A stretch of DNA of 64,000 nt from AWTP1-13 sp963832445 (GTDB lineage Bacteria > Pseudomonadota > Alphaproteobacteria > Rhizobiales > Hyphomicrobiaceae). Location: NCBI GenBank assembly GCA_963832445.1, contig CAWHUM010000015.1, positions 264,840 through 328,839 on the forward strand, read 5' to 3'. Positions 9,430-17,966 of the stretch are shown here, piece by piece (within the stretch, counting starts at the first letter, position 1; every line of letters starts with the position of its first letter). The position numbers and the translations under genes were made by a program. The notes below the pieces were generated by a model. That model was not told the origin of the DNA and ran no database searches. It worked only from the letters and a program-made list of their open reading frames with translations.

Positions 9430-10383
9430 ATGCCAACGCGCGCCAACGAGCGGGTCGCCTGGTTCAACGGAAAGTTCGTTCCCGAGAGCGAGGTGCGCAT
9501 ACCGTTTCGCGATTCGAGCTGGGTCTACGGCGACGGCGGCTTCGACATGACCCGCAGCTTCGGCCATCGCCTGTTCAAGGTGAAGGAGCACGTCGACCGC
9601 CTCTACCGTTCGCTCAAGTACCTGCGCATCGATCCGGGCTTCGGGCCGGAACAAATGTGCGCGCTGACGGAGGAGCTGTTCGAGCGCAACCGCCATCTCC
9701 TGGGCCCCGACGACGACTATTGGGTCGGACAACGCATCAGCCGCGGCGTCAAGAAGGCGCCGGGCGACAACCTCGACTATCACGGCCCCAACGTCGTGCT
9801 GGAATGCTCGCCCTTGCCGCTCAAGCAGCGCGCCAAGCTGTTCAAGGAGGGAATCCGCGTGGTGACTCCCTCGCACCGGCGCGTGCCGCCGGACTCGCTC
9901 ACCCCGCGCGCCAAGACGCACAACTACCTCAACCTGATCGTCGCCAATCAGGAGGTGCAGAGCATCGACCCCGAGGCCTGGGCGGTGCTGCTCGACGTCA
10001 ACGGCAATCTTTGCGAGGGCATGGGCTCCAACATCTTCACCGTGCGCGACGGCGAGATCCTCACCCCGCGCGAGAAGTACGTGCTGCCGGGCGTGAGCCG
10101 CCAGACCGTGATCGATCTCGCGCGCCAGGAGGGTTTGGCCGTCCGCGAGGCCGACATCGACCTCTACGACGCCTACAATGCTGAGGAGATCTTCCTGACC
10201 TCCACGTCGCTGTGCATCTGCCCTGTGACGAAGGTGAACGGGGTCGAGATCGGCCCCAAGGACCAAGTCTGGGGCCCGCTGACTACCCGGCTGACCAAGG
10301 CGTATCGGCGTTTCGTGGACCACGATTTCGTCGGCCAGTACCTCAAGCACTACGTCGCGGGTATGCAAGCCCGCGCATTCTGA
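9430..10383 (+). CDS. class IV aminotransferase (branched-chain/D-amino acid type)
   Basis: 317 residues, normal for fold-type IV PLP enzymes. The PLP lysine is in RAKTHNYLN, and the phosphate and substrate loops are visible as LCEGMGSNIF and VLPGVSRQTVIDLA, followed by EEIFLTSTS. These features fit branched-chain-amino-acid aminotransferase or a D-amino-acid/beta-amino-acid transaminase; sequence alone does not separate them. The ATG at 9430 starts right after the upstream spacer. The stop is 11 bases before the dehydrogenase gene, indicating an operon. Confidence 0.85.
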   Translation: MPTRANERVAWFNGKFVPESEVRIPFRDSSWVYGDGGFDMTRSFGHRLFKVKEHVDRLYRSLKYLRIDPGFGPEQMCALTEELFERNRHLLGPDDDYWVGQRISRGVKKAPGDNLDYHGPNVVLECSPLPLKQRAKLFKEGIRVVTPSHRRVPPDSLTPRAKTHNYLNLIVANQEVQSIDPEAWAVLLDVNGNLCEGMGSNIFTVRDGEILTPREKYVLPGVSRQTVIDLARQEGLAVREADIDLYDAYNAEEIFLTSTSLCICPVTKVNGVEIGPKDQVWGPLTTRLTKAYRRFVDHDFVGQYLKHYVAGMQARAF

Positions 10384-10394
10384 AAGGGAGACGC

Positions 10395-11267
10395 ATGGCA
10401 ACGCTCAAGGGCAAGACACTCTTCATCAGCGGCGCCAGCCGCGGCATCGGCTTGGCGATCGCGCTCAGGGCCGCGCGCGACGGCGCCAACGTCGCCATTG
10501 CCGCCAAGACGGCCGAGCCGCATCCCAAGCTCGAGGGCACCATCTACACCGCCGCCAAGGAGATCGAGGCAGCCGGCGGCAAGGCGCTACCCCTCGTCTG
10601 CGACATCCGCTTGGAGGAGCAGGTGGCCGCGGCGGTGGAGCAGACGGTCAAGCAGTTCGGCGGCATCGACATCTGCGTCAACAACGCTACCGCCATCTCG
10701 CTCACGCCCAGCACGCAGACCGACATGAAGCGCTACGACCTGATGCACGGCATCAACGCGCGCGGCACGTTCCTCGTCTCCAAGACCTGCATCCCCCACC
10801 TCAAGAAGGCCTCCAACCCGCATATCCTGATGCTCTCCCCGCCGCTCGACATGGCGCCCAAGTGGTTCGCCCCGCACGTCGCCTACTCGATGGCCAAGTT
10901 CAACATGAGCATCATCGCGCTTGGTCTCTCGGGCGAGCTGAAGGGTGATGGCATCGCCGCCAACACGCTGTGGCCGCGCACCACCATCGCCACCGCGGCG
11001 GTGAAGAACCTGCTCGGCGGCGACGAGCTGATGCGCCGCAGCCGCACGCCGGAGATCATGGGCGATGCCGCGCACCTGATCCTCACCCAAGACGCCAAGA
11101 CCTTCACGGGGCGCTTCTGCATCGACGACACCTTGCTCTACGAGCACGGGGTGAAGGACTTTGAGAAGTATCGCGTCGACAAGAGCGTCGAGCTGGCACC
11201 CGATTTCTTCGTGCCGGACTCGTTTCCTCCGCCGCCCGGCGTCACCGTCGCCGGCCGCATGCGCTGA
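10395..11267 (+). CDS. short-chain dehydrogenase, HSDL2-like
   Basis: 290 residues. The NAD(P) motif SGASRGIG is at residues 11-18, CVNNATAISL follows, and the active-site YSMAK is near residue 163. The stretch AAKTAEPHPKLEGTIYTAA and the C-terminal DDTLLYEHGVKDFEKY are characteristic of the HSDL2-like subfamily (human hydroxysteroid dehydrogenase-like 2 without its sterol-carrier domain). Its bacterial substrate is unknown. AAGGGAG precedes the ATG. It is co-transcribed with the aminotransferase; a palindromic repeat follows 3 bases after the stop. Confidence 0.87.
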   Translation: MATLKGKTLFISGASRGIGLAIALRAARDGANVAIAAKTAEPHPKLEGTIYTAAKEIEAAGGKALPLVCDIRLEEQVAAAVEQTVKQFGGIDICVNNATAISLTPSTQTDMKRYDLMHGINARGTFLVSKTCIPHLKKASNPHILMLSPPLDMAPKWFAPHVAYSMAKFNMSIIALGLSGELKGDGIAANTLWPRTTIATAAVKNLLGGDELMRRSRTPEIMGDAAHLILTQDAKTFTGRFCIDDTLLYEHGVKDFEKYRVDKSVELAPDFFVPDSFPPPPGVTVAGRMR

Positions 11268-11270
11268 GCC

Positions 11271-11386
11271 TCTCCCTCTCCCCGCTCGCGGGGAGAGGGT
11301 CGGGGTGAGGGGTAGCAACCAACGCCGCAGCAAGCTTCTGCCCCTCACCTAACCCTCTCCCCATGAAGAATGGGGAGAGGGAACAG
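11271..11386. repeat. dispersed double-hairpin palindromic repeat, copy B
   Basis: Second copy of the element at 2154-2275, with the same two palindromes and the same orientation. It starts 3 bases after the dehydrogenase stop and ends 21 bases before the next gene, so its hairpins may separate the two transcripts. Confidence 0.85.
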
Positions 11387-11407
11387 CAGCCGGCACGAGG
11401 ACGTGAG

Positions 11408-12520
11408 ATGAACCCCACCATCGAGATCACCGGCATCCGCATCCGCCGCGCGCTGGTTCCCGTCAGACGCGTGCTCAACACCCGCGTCGGCCGCTTCACC
11501 AAGGGGCCGTTCCTGCTGATCGACCTCGAGCTGAAAGGCGGCGGCTACGGCCGCGCGATGTGCTTCACCTTTCTCCCCATCGGCCTGGAGGTCGTGCCGA
11601 TCCTGCTCGAGGACCTGGTCAGCTCGGTTAGGGGCCGCAAGATCACGCTTCGCCGAAGCCCCGGCCGTCCACGACGCCTGCCAGAAGCGCCTGACGCACC
11701 TGGGCCACGAGGGCGCGGCGCAGATGGCTCTCTCCATGTTCGACATGGTGCTGCACGACGCGCTGGCGCGCGAGGCCGGCGTCCCGCTGTGGCGGCTGCT
11801 CGGCGGCAACAACGCGCCGCTTCCCACCTATCACAGCTGCGGCCTCGGTATCGCCGAGCCTGCCGATGTTGCCCGCGAGGCCAAGGAGATGCTCGTCGAG
11901 CACGGTGGATTTAACCACGTAAAGCTGCGCATGGGTCGCCCGCATGCCGCCGGCGAGGTCGCCGCCTACAAGGCCGTGCGCGATGCCGTCGGCCCTGACA
12001 TCGCCATCTCCTGCGATTTCAACCAGGGTCTGCCGTCGGCCACTGCGCTGGAGACCTGCCGCGCCATCGACGGCCTCGGCCTCGCCTGGATCGAGGAGCC
12101 CGTCGCCTACGACGACTACGACACGCAGGCCCGCCTCGCCACCAAGCTCGCCACGCCCATCCAGATCGGCGAAAACTGGTGGAGCTGGCGCGTCGGCAAG
12201 GCGGCGATCGAGATGGGCGCCTGCGACTACATCATGCCGGACCTGTTGCGCATCGGCGGCGTCACCGGCTGGATGCGGCTTGCCCGCGTGGCGGAGGCGC
12301 GCGCGGTGCCGTTCTCCTCCCACCTCTCGCCCGACTACTCCGCCCACGTGCTGGCCGCCACGCCGACGAAGCACTGGCTGGAGTTCATGGACTGGGGCCA
12401 GGATCTGATCCGCGATCCCGCTGCTGCCCGTGAAAGGCTTCACCACCCCGCCCGACACGCCGCGGCACCGGGCTCGAATGGAACGAGGCGGCCATCGCCC
12501 CGCATCTCATCGACGCCTGA
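11408..12520 (+). CDS. mandelate racemase/muconate lactonizing enzyme family (frameshifted)
   Basis: Enolase-superfamily enzyme of about 370 residues. Seen in order: the acid/base motif VKLRMG, metal ligands in SCDFNQG, IEEPV and IGENWW, and the second base histidine region SSHLSPDYSAH. This is the mandelate-racemase-type set (KxR lysine plus Asp/His). The frame changes near 11640, near 12424 and near 12466; corrected text ends GLEWNEAAIAPHLIDA with TGA at 12518. Likely substrate is a hydroxy or sugar acid; no specific reaction can be named. Confidence 0.82.
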
Positions 12521-12696
12521 TCCTTATCCCCGCCTCTCCGGCCTGTGCGAGAAATGCGCCTTGCCGTGGGCCGGCTCTCGTTTCGCAGGAGATGAGCGCA
12601 AGGCCGGCGGCCGGCGCCCGGGAGGGCGTCCGCGCTCTTTGACATCGTAGAGAAACCGCACCGCCGGCGGCTTCGGCTGCAACGGCGCCCGTTCGC

Positions 12697-14039
12697 CTAC
12701 TCCACCTCCACCGTCAGTCGCATGGAGGGGTGGATGCCGCAGAAGGCCTGATAGGTGCCGGCCGCCGGAAAGCGGATCGTCACGCTTTCCTTGGGCTCCT
12801 GGGCCCCCGAATTGAAATCGAGCCGCGGGTCGTAGATGCGCACGTTGTGGGTGCGGGTGTCGTCGTTGAGCACGGTCAGCGTCTGCCCCGCCTTGAGGCG
12901 CACGTGCGCCGGCCGGAATTGCTTGTCGGCCTGGCTGATCACGGTGGTGTCCTTGGGGCGCGGAGGCGGCTCCGGCTGGCCGGAGCCCACCCACGCTTCC
13001 GTCGACGGCTGGGGTGGGTTGTCGCTCGACAGCGACTGCAGGAAGGCGACGAGGTCGGTTCGCTCCTTGTCGGTCAGCTTGAAGTTCTGCGGCAGGTCCT
13101 TGCTGCGGGTCGGACGCCGCACGCCGCCCCTCTCGTAGTGGCGCACGACGTCCTCCAAGGTGGCGAGCGAGCCGTCGTGCATGTAGGGCGCGGTCCAGGC
13201 CAGCTCGCGCAAGGTCGGCGTCTTGAAGGCATGATCCGCCGCGGCAAGGCCGATCTCCTTGCCGCGCCCCTTGTCCCCACCCGGCAATCCGATGTCGTAG
13301 AAGTTGTGATCGGTGAAGGCGAAGCCGCTGTGGCAGCCGACGCAGCGACCCTTGCCGGCGAAGATGCGAAAGCCATTGATCTCGGATGGCGTCAGTGCAT
13401 CGGCCTTGCCGGCGACCCATTGATCGAAGCGCGTCGGCGGCGAGATCAGCGTGCGCTCGAAGGCCGCCAGCGCCTTGGCGATGTTGGCAGCCGACACTGC
13501 CGCGTCCCCGGGAAAGGCCGCGTCGAACGCGCGCCGGTAGCTGTCATCCGTGCGCCAGGCGCAAGGCCGCACTTTCCAGGCTGCTGCCCATCTCGTCGGG
13601 ATGCACCACGGGAAAGCGCACCTGCGCTTCCAGAGCTCGCGGCGCGCCCGTCCCAGAACAGCAGCGGCGCGAAGGCCACGTTCCACAGCGTCGGCGTGTG
13701 GCGCTCGAGCGGCTTGCCTGTGATGCCCTTGCCCTTGACCTCGCCGTCGGTGAACGAGAGCGTGGCATCGTGGCAGGAGGCGCAGGCGACGGTGCCGGTC
13801 GCCGAGAGCTGCTTGTCCGCGAACAGGCGCCTGCCCAGCGCGATTCTTGCGGGCGTCGGCAGATTGTCGGCCGGCTGCGGCACGAACGTCGGCCGCGCGA
13901 ACTTGGCCTTCAGTGCGGCGAACGGATCGGAGCCTTGTGCGCGCGCCGTCTCCGCCGCGGGCCACAGGGCCACCGCCGCCAAGCCGCCGAAGCCCGCCAG
14001 CACACTGGTCGCAAAGGCGATAAATGTAGGTTGGGTCAA
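12697..14039 (-). CDS. dihaem cytochrome c peroxidase/MauG-like protein fused to a cupredoxin
   Basis: Periplasmic protein of about 445 residues. The N-terminus is a signal-like stretch (FATSVLAGFGGLAAVALW). Two haem-binding CxxCH motifs follow (CASCH and CVGCH), with the peroxidase features HTPTLWNVAF and TPTLRELAWTAPYMHDG. The last 110 residues form a blue-copper domain: His in TRTHNV, then Cys, His and Met in CGIHPSM are the type-1 copper ligands. Frames change near 13655 and 13565. The start is uncertain: the only in-frame candidate is TTG 14039, which lies inside a palindromic repeat. Its stop faces the upstream gene convergently. The periplasmic protein upstream on the same strand is probably its partner. 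Confidence 0.8.
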
Positions 14040-14121
14040 CCGGCGAAAGCGGGGGCAGACCCAACACCGCGTGCGGCATGTGGGGCGTGTTGGGTCATCG
14101 CTATCGCTCGACCCAACCTAC
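14026..14121. repeat. nested palindromic repeat GTAGGTTGGGTC...GACCCAACCTAC
   Basis: Perfect 12-bp terminal inverted repeats (14026-14037 and 14110-14121) enclose a second inverted pair, GACCCAACAC at 14058 and GTGTTGGGTC at 14087. This is a REP/BIME-like element, a widely dispersed class built on the GTAGGTTGGGT core. It covers the apparent start codon of the MauG-cupredoxin gene. Confidence 0.8.
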
Positions 14122-14170
14122 CGGTTCGCCTGGGGTGTCCGTCACGGTCCTCTCGCACCCCTTCAAAGGT

Positions 14171-14992
14171 TCAGTACCTCGACATGTGCAGCTCGATGTC
14201 CGAGATGATGGCCGAGATCTGCCCCACTTCGAGGATTGGCGCCGGCGGCGGCATGGGGGCCGGCCAGGCGGCTTTCAGCTTGGCGAGGTCTGCACGCACT
14301 TTGCCGAGCGACTCGGCATCGATCTTGGCAAGCTCTGCCGCCGCACCTTCGATCATGCGCTCGGCCTGCCAGACGAAACCGCGGCTGTCCTGATATTCGA
14401 CCGGCTTCACGAACTTGCCGTCCTCGATGGAGGTCTCGTATTCCGACTGCGCCACCCGCAGCACCTCCACCGCCGTGCGCACCGTGAAATTGCGCACCGG
14501 CGTCATGTACTTCTTGCCCACGGCGAGCGCCGCATCGAGCCGCTGGTCGACCGCCTTCAAGGCTTGCTGATAGGCACCCTTGCGTTTGGCCTTCACGGTC
14601 TGGGCCAACGCCTGCAGCTCGCGGCGGAACGGCTGGATGTTGTGCAGCTTGATGTACTTCTCGATCAGCGCGTAGAGCTCCTCCGTGGGATGCAGGAAAT
14701 GCGGCAGTGCCTCGTCCCACAGGTCGAGCTCGATCAGCTGGTGCCCGACCAGCAGATGCCCGCGCATCAGCTCGATGTCACGGTAGAAGCGGATGCGCGT
14801 ATCCTTGGGGCCGCCGTCGGTCAGGTAGGCTTCGCCGCCTTCGCCCGAATTGGGCGTGGCATTCTGCGCCGGCGCCGCGGGCCCATGACCCTTGTGGCCG
14901 CTGTCCTGCGCGCTCGGGGTGCCCGTCATGGAGGCGCCGACGAGGCTCACCGCCCCGATGCCCACCCAGAGCTTGCGGGTCAGCTTGGCCAT
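14171..14992 (-). CDS. secreted protein of unknown function beside the MauG-cupredoxin gene
   Basis: 273 residues. Signal peptide at residues 1-28 (KLWVGIGAVSLVGASMTG), then a His/Gly-rich linker (GHKGHG) and a mostly helical domain containing the segment ELMRGHLLVGHQLIELDLWDE. No family recognised. ATG 14992 follows a purine-rich stretch and gives the signal peptide directly. It is the upstream gene of the pair with the MauG-cupredoxin protein, about 130 bases away with the nested palindrome between. Histidines in RGHLLVGHQL and the HFLHPTEE segment could bind metal or haem; this is inference. Confidence 0.72.
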   Translation of the reverse strand: MAKLTRKLWVGIGAVSLVGASMTGTPSAQDSGHKGHGPAAPAQNATPNSGEGGEAYLTDGGPKDTRIRFYRDIELMRGHLLVGHQLIELDLWDEALPHFLHPTEELYALIEKYIKLHNIQPFRRELQALAQTVKAKRKGAYQQALKAVDQRLDAALAVGKKYMTPVRNFTVRTAVEVLRVAQSEYETSIEDGKFVKPVEYQDSRGFVWQAERMIEGAAAELAKIDAESLGKVRADLAKLKAAWPAPMPPPAPILEVGQISAIISDIELHMSRY

Positions 14993-15069
14993 CGATGATA
15001 CTCCTCCCAAGATGTGTTGCCGCTGAAGTATACTCCAGCTTTCAGGAATTGCCCGCACCCGGGAGTGCC

Positions 15070-15729
15070 ATGATCGTCGCCGTCGCCGATGTCCTGTCCG
15101 CTGCCGACGTCGAGGTCGTTCGCACGGGGCTGGCAAACGCCACCTTCGTCGACGGCAAGACCACGGCGGGCTGGTCGGCGAAGCTCGTCAAGTCCAACCT
15201 GCAGGCCCGCCCCGACGCCGAGGTCGAGCATCTGCGCGAACTGGTGGAAGCACGTCTCCTCCAGCATGCCGTGTTCGCGCTCGCCACCCGGCCCAAGGCC
15301 ATTATCGGCCCCTTGTTCTCACGCTACCAGCCCGGCCACGTCTACGGCACCCACGTCGACGATGCCCTGATAGCGGGCCAGCGCACCGACGTATCGTTCA
15401 CGCTGTTCCTCTCCGACCCGGCAACCTACGACGGCGGCGAGCTCGTCATCGACACGCCCTCCGGCCAGGAGGCCTTCAGGCTGGCGGCCGGCAGCGCCGT
15501 CACGTATCCCGCCACCACGCTGCATCGCGTCGCCCCCGTCGTGCGCGGCGAGCGGCTGGCGGCCGCCGGCTGGGTGCGCAGCTACCTGCGCGATCCCGCC
15601 CAGCGCGAGCTGCTGTTCGACCTCGAAACCGCCCGCCGGCGCCTGTTCGAGCGCGAGGGCAAGACCGAGGAAGCCGATCTCTTGGCCAAGTGCGCTGCCA
15701 ACCTGATGCGCCTGTGGTGCGACGACTGA
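15070..15729 (+). CDS. piuC: Fe(II)/2-oxoglutarate-dependent PKHD-type hydroxylase (PiuC/YbiX family)
   Basis: 219 residues, close to the usual 226 of the family. The iron ligands are seen as H-x-D in GTHVDDAL and the distal His in TTLHRVAPV; the following arginine in VVRGERL binds 2-oxoglutarate. The family is regularly found beside iron-siderophore receptors and is iron-regulated, although its substrate is not settled. Here it lies near the bacterioferritin and haem uptake genes, in agreement with that. The ATG at 15070 is the natural family start (MIVAVADVLS). Confidence 0.87.
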   Translation: MIVAVADVLSAADVEVVRTGLANATFVDGKTTAGWSAKLVKSNLQARPDAEVEHLRELVEARLLQHAVFALATRPKAIIGPLFSRYQPGHVYGTHVDDALIAGQRTDVSFTLFLSDPATYDGGELVIDTPSGQEAFRLAAGSAVTYPATTLHRVAPVVRGERLAAAGWVRSYLRDPAQRELLFDLETARRRLFEREGKTEEADLLAKCAANLMRLWCDD

Positions 15730-15810
15730 GCGCCAGGCTGGAACAGTTGGTCAGTCCGCGCCGGCTGCCGTACTCTCGATACCTCTGCAGCCAGCCCCCA
15801 AGGACGCCCC

Positions 15811-16557
15811 ATGAGCGAAGATGCCGTCACCTACCTGTCTCGGGATCGCATTGCGACCGTAACCATCAATCGCGCCGAGCGGATGAACCGGCTGGATGAC
15901 GCCATCGTCGAGGGCTTGCATCAGGCCTGGCGACGCTTCATGGCCTCCGACGAGGATCGTGTGGCGGTCCTGACGGGTGCGGGGGACAAGGCATTCAGCG
16001 CCGGCGCCGATCTCAAGGCGGTGCCCACCACGCTCTATCGCGGCATCCCCGGCGTCGGCGTGCCGGTCGACAAGCCGGTCGTCGGCGCGGTGGCAGGCTG
16101 GGTGGTCGGCGGCGGCATGGTGCTCACCACCATGTGCGACATCCTGGTTGCCGCCGAGAACGCACGCTTTTCTTATCCGGAGGTCAAGGTCGGTTTCACG
16201 GGCGGCATCATCAGCGCGCTGGCCACCCGCATCCCGCACAAGATCGCCATGGAACTGCTGCTTGTCGGCGAGGCGATCGACGCGCAGCGCGCCTACGAGG
16301 TCGGATACGTCAACAAGGTGGTGCCGGTGGCGGACCTGATGCCCACGGCGCTGGACTACGCCCGCCGTATTGCCGCGACGGCCCCGCTGCCCTCGCGTGC
16401 GCTGAAGCGCTTCGTCGCCGAGACGCTGCCGAAAGGACCCACCGAATTGGCCGGCATGGCACGCGCCCAGATCGATACGATCTTCGACAGCGAGGATTGG
16501 ACCGAGGGGCGTGCAGCGTTCGCCGAGAAGCGGCCGCCGGCGTACCGCGGACGGTGA
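15811..16557 (+). CDS. enoyl-CoA hydratase/isomerase family protein
   Basis: 248 residues, full length and unbroken. Crotonase signatures: FSAGADLKAVP (oxyanion hole) and VGGGMVLTTMCDILVAAENARFSYP with PEVKVGFTGG. The C-terminal FAEKRPPAYRGR is a typical crotonase ending. Substrate not deducible. It is the second crotonase of the window and is not a close copy of the one at 2291. It stands between the hydroxylase and the convergent bacterioferritin gene. Confidence 0.87.
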   Translation: MSEDAVTYLSRDRIATVTINRAERMNRLDDAIVEGLHQAWRRFMASDEDRVAVLTGAGDKAFSAGADLKAVPTTLYRGIPGVGVPVDKPVVGAVAGWVVGGGMVLTTMCDILVAAENARFSYPEVKVGFTGGIISALATRIPHKIAMELLLVGEAIDAQRAYEVGYVNKVVPVADLMPTALDYARRIAATAPLPSRALKRFVAETLPKGPTELAGMARAQIDTIFDSEDWTEGRAAFAEKRPPAYRGR

Positions 16558-16593
16558 CCACCCTGCCGGCGAGCCCGGTGCCGGCGTCGCGTG

Positions 16594-17088
16594 TCAGTCC
16601 TCCTCGCCCACCTCGTCCGCCGGGTCGGACTGCAGCTGCCCGTAGTTCTGCACGCCTATTTTGTCGAGCAGGTCGAGCTGGGTCTCGAGGAAGTCGATGT
16701 GGCCCTCCTCGTCCTTCAGCAGCTCCTCGAACAGCTGCATGGACACGAGGTCCTCGTTGCGGCGGCAGATCTCGCGGGCGCGCGTATAGGTGTCGCGGGC
16801 GATGTGCTCGCCCTTGAGATCGCACTCCAGCACCTCCTTGATGTTCTGGCCGATCATCAGAGGTGCCACATGCTGCAGGTTGGGCAGGCCCTCCAGGAAC
16901 AGGATGCGATCCACCAGCTTGTCCGCGTGGTGCATCTCCTCGATCAATTCCTTGCGCTCCTTCTTGCCGAGCCGGGTGTAGCCCCAGTTGTCCAGCATGC
17001 GGTAGTGCAGCCAGTACTGGTTGATGGCGCCAAGCTCGAGCTTGAGGGCCTCGTTCAGGATGTCGATGACCTCTTTCTTGCCTTTCAT
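16594..17088 (-). CDS. bfr: bacterioferritin
   Basis: 164 residues; a haem-containing iron-storage cage subunit. Ferroxidase ligands are visible in LNEALKLELGAINQY (Glu), EEMHHADKL (Glu and His) and the second pair in LKDEEGHIDFLE; the methionine of EEM is the haem ligand. The ATG at 17088 gives the standard start MKGKKEVIDILNEAL; upstream in-frame residues are not bacterioferritin-like. Its place beside a Bfd-like ferredoxin gene and the haem locus supports a role in storing iron released from haem. Confidence 0.95.
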   Translation of the reverse strand: MKGKKEVIDILNEALKLELGAINQYWLHYRMLDNWGYTRLGKKERKELIEEMHHADKLVDRILFLEGLPNLQHVAPLMIGQNIKEVLECDLKGEHIARDTYTRAREICRRNEDLVSMQLFEELLKDEEGHIDFLETQLDLLDKIGVQNYGQLQSDPADEVGEED

Positions 17089-17302
17089 GCCGCTGCTCCC
17101 GTGCCTGGCTCGGTTCCGACTGGGTCCGGTGCGCGCCGCCGCAAGCTGGCCCAGCATTGGCCGCGCGCTCCGCGTCCTACGACACTTGCGCCCGGCGAGC
17201 CAGAGCGTTGGAGAACGCTCTGTGCAATGGCCGCCGATCGGCCTGGTCGCATCGAAGACGGCGATCTGCTAGGATTTTGCGAGACGATCCCTGGGTAGGG
17301 CG

Positions 17303-17566
17303 ATGTCCAAGCTCCTTGATCCACTGATTCTCGACCTGCTGGAGTGGGTTGCGAAGGCGCCGCGGCCCTACGCCGACGTCATGGAGGCCTGGCGCACGTC
17401 CTGCCCCCGCCTCACGGTCTGGGAAGACGCCGTCGACAACGGCTTCCTTGTGCGCGAGCGGGTGGCTGGCCAGAACGTGCAGGTGGCGATCACGCCGCAA
17501 GGACTGCGCTTCCTTGCCGACAATGGGCGAATGCCGGCAGCGGCCAGCGAAGCGGCGGCCCCCTAA
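17303..17566 (+). CDS. small winged-helix-like protein of unknown function
   Basis: 87 residues: MSKLLDPLILDLLEWVAK, then PYADVMEAWRTSCPRLTVWEDA and VAITPQGLRFLADNGR. The helix-turn-helix plus wing pattern (ending in the TPQGLRFL motif) resembles small DNA-binding proteins, and similar conserved hypothetical proteins occur in alphaproteobacteria. No known target. It is divergent from the bacterioferritin gene and convergent with the Bfd-like gene. Confidence 0.7.
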   Translation: MSKLLDPLILDLLEWVAKAPRPYADVMEAWRTSCPRLTVWEDAVDNGFLVRERVAGQNVQVAITPQGLRFLADNGRMPAAASEAAAP

Positions 17567-17591
17567 TCTGCAGGCGTGGGAGGCGAAACGC

Positions 17592-17948
17592 CTATTCGGC
17601 GGCCACCAGAATTGGTGCAACGGCTGAAGCCGGCTCCGTGCGCTGCGGACGGAGCGGCGCCCGCTGGATCAGCTGCATGGCCGGCGTTTCGCTGGCGCCC
17701 TTGAGCAGGCGGCCTTGTGCGCACGCGCAGGCGTACGGGCACACGACGCCCTTCTCCGCCAGCTCGTCGATCTTCTGGTAGATGGTGCTCACCGCCAGCG
17801 GCGAGCATCCGCAACATACCATCCGCTTCTCGAGGTGGCGGTAGACGACGCCGGGCGTCGGCAGCGGCGCGCCGGGCTGGCTCATGATCTCGACCAGCGC
17901 TTTTTCGATGTCGGCGTCCGAGATGGCGGCGCAGGAGCAGACGATCAT
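17592..17948 (-). CDS. bfd: Bfd-like [2Fe-2S] ferredoxin with additional cysteines
   Basis: 118 residues. The bacterioferritin-associated ferredoxin pattern is Cys4-x-Cys6 at the N-terminus and Cys45/Cys48 in MVCCGCSP, expected to hold the cluster that releases iron from bacterioferritin. Classical Bfd has about 64 residues; this one continues with a second cysteine group, Cys70, Cys74 and Cys76 in CPYACAC, and a proline-rich tail. Cys46 is a further extra. It is followed on the same strand, 18 bases upstream, by the nine-cysteine protein. Annotation as Bfd-like is firm; the role of the extra cysteines is unknown. Confidence 0.8.
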   Translation of the reverse strand: MIVCSCAAISDADIEKALVEIMSQPGAPLPTPGVVYRHLEKRMVCCGCSPLAVSTIYQKIDELAEKGVVCPYACACAQGRLLKGASETPAMQLIQRAPLRPQRTEPASAVAPILVAAE

Positions 17949-17966
17949 GGAGTTACGTCTCGCCCT

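Noticed and set aside
10587..11348. Minus-strand frame opposite the HSDL2-like dehydrogenase
   Set aside because: The dehydrogenase is intact and conserved; the antisense frame has no recognised domain.
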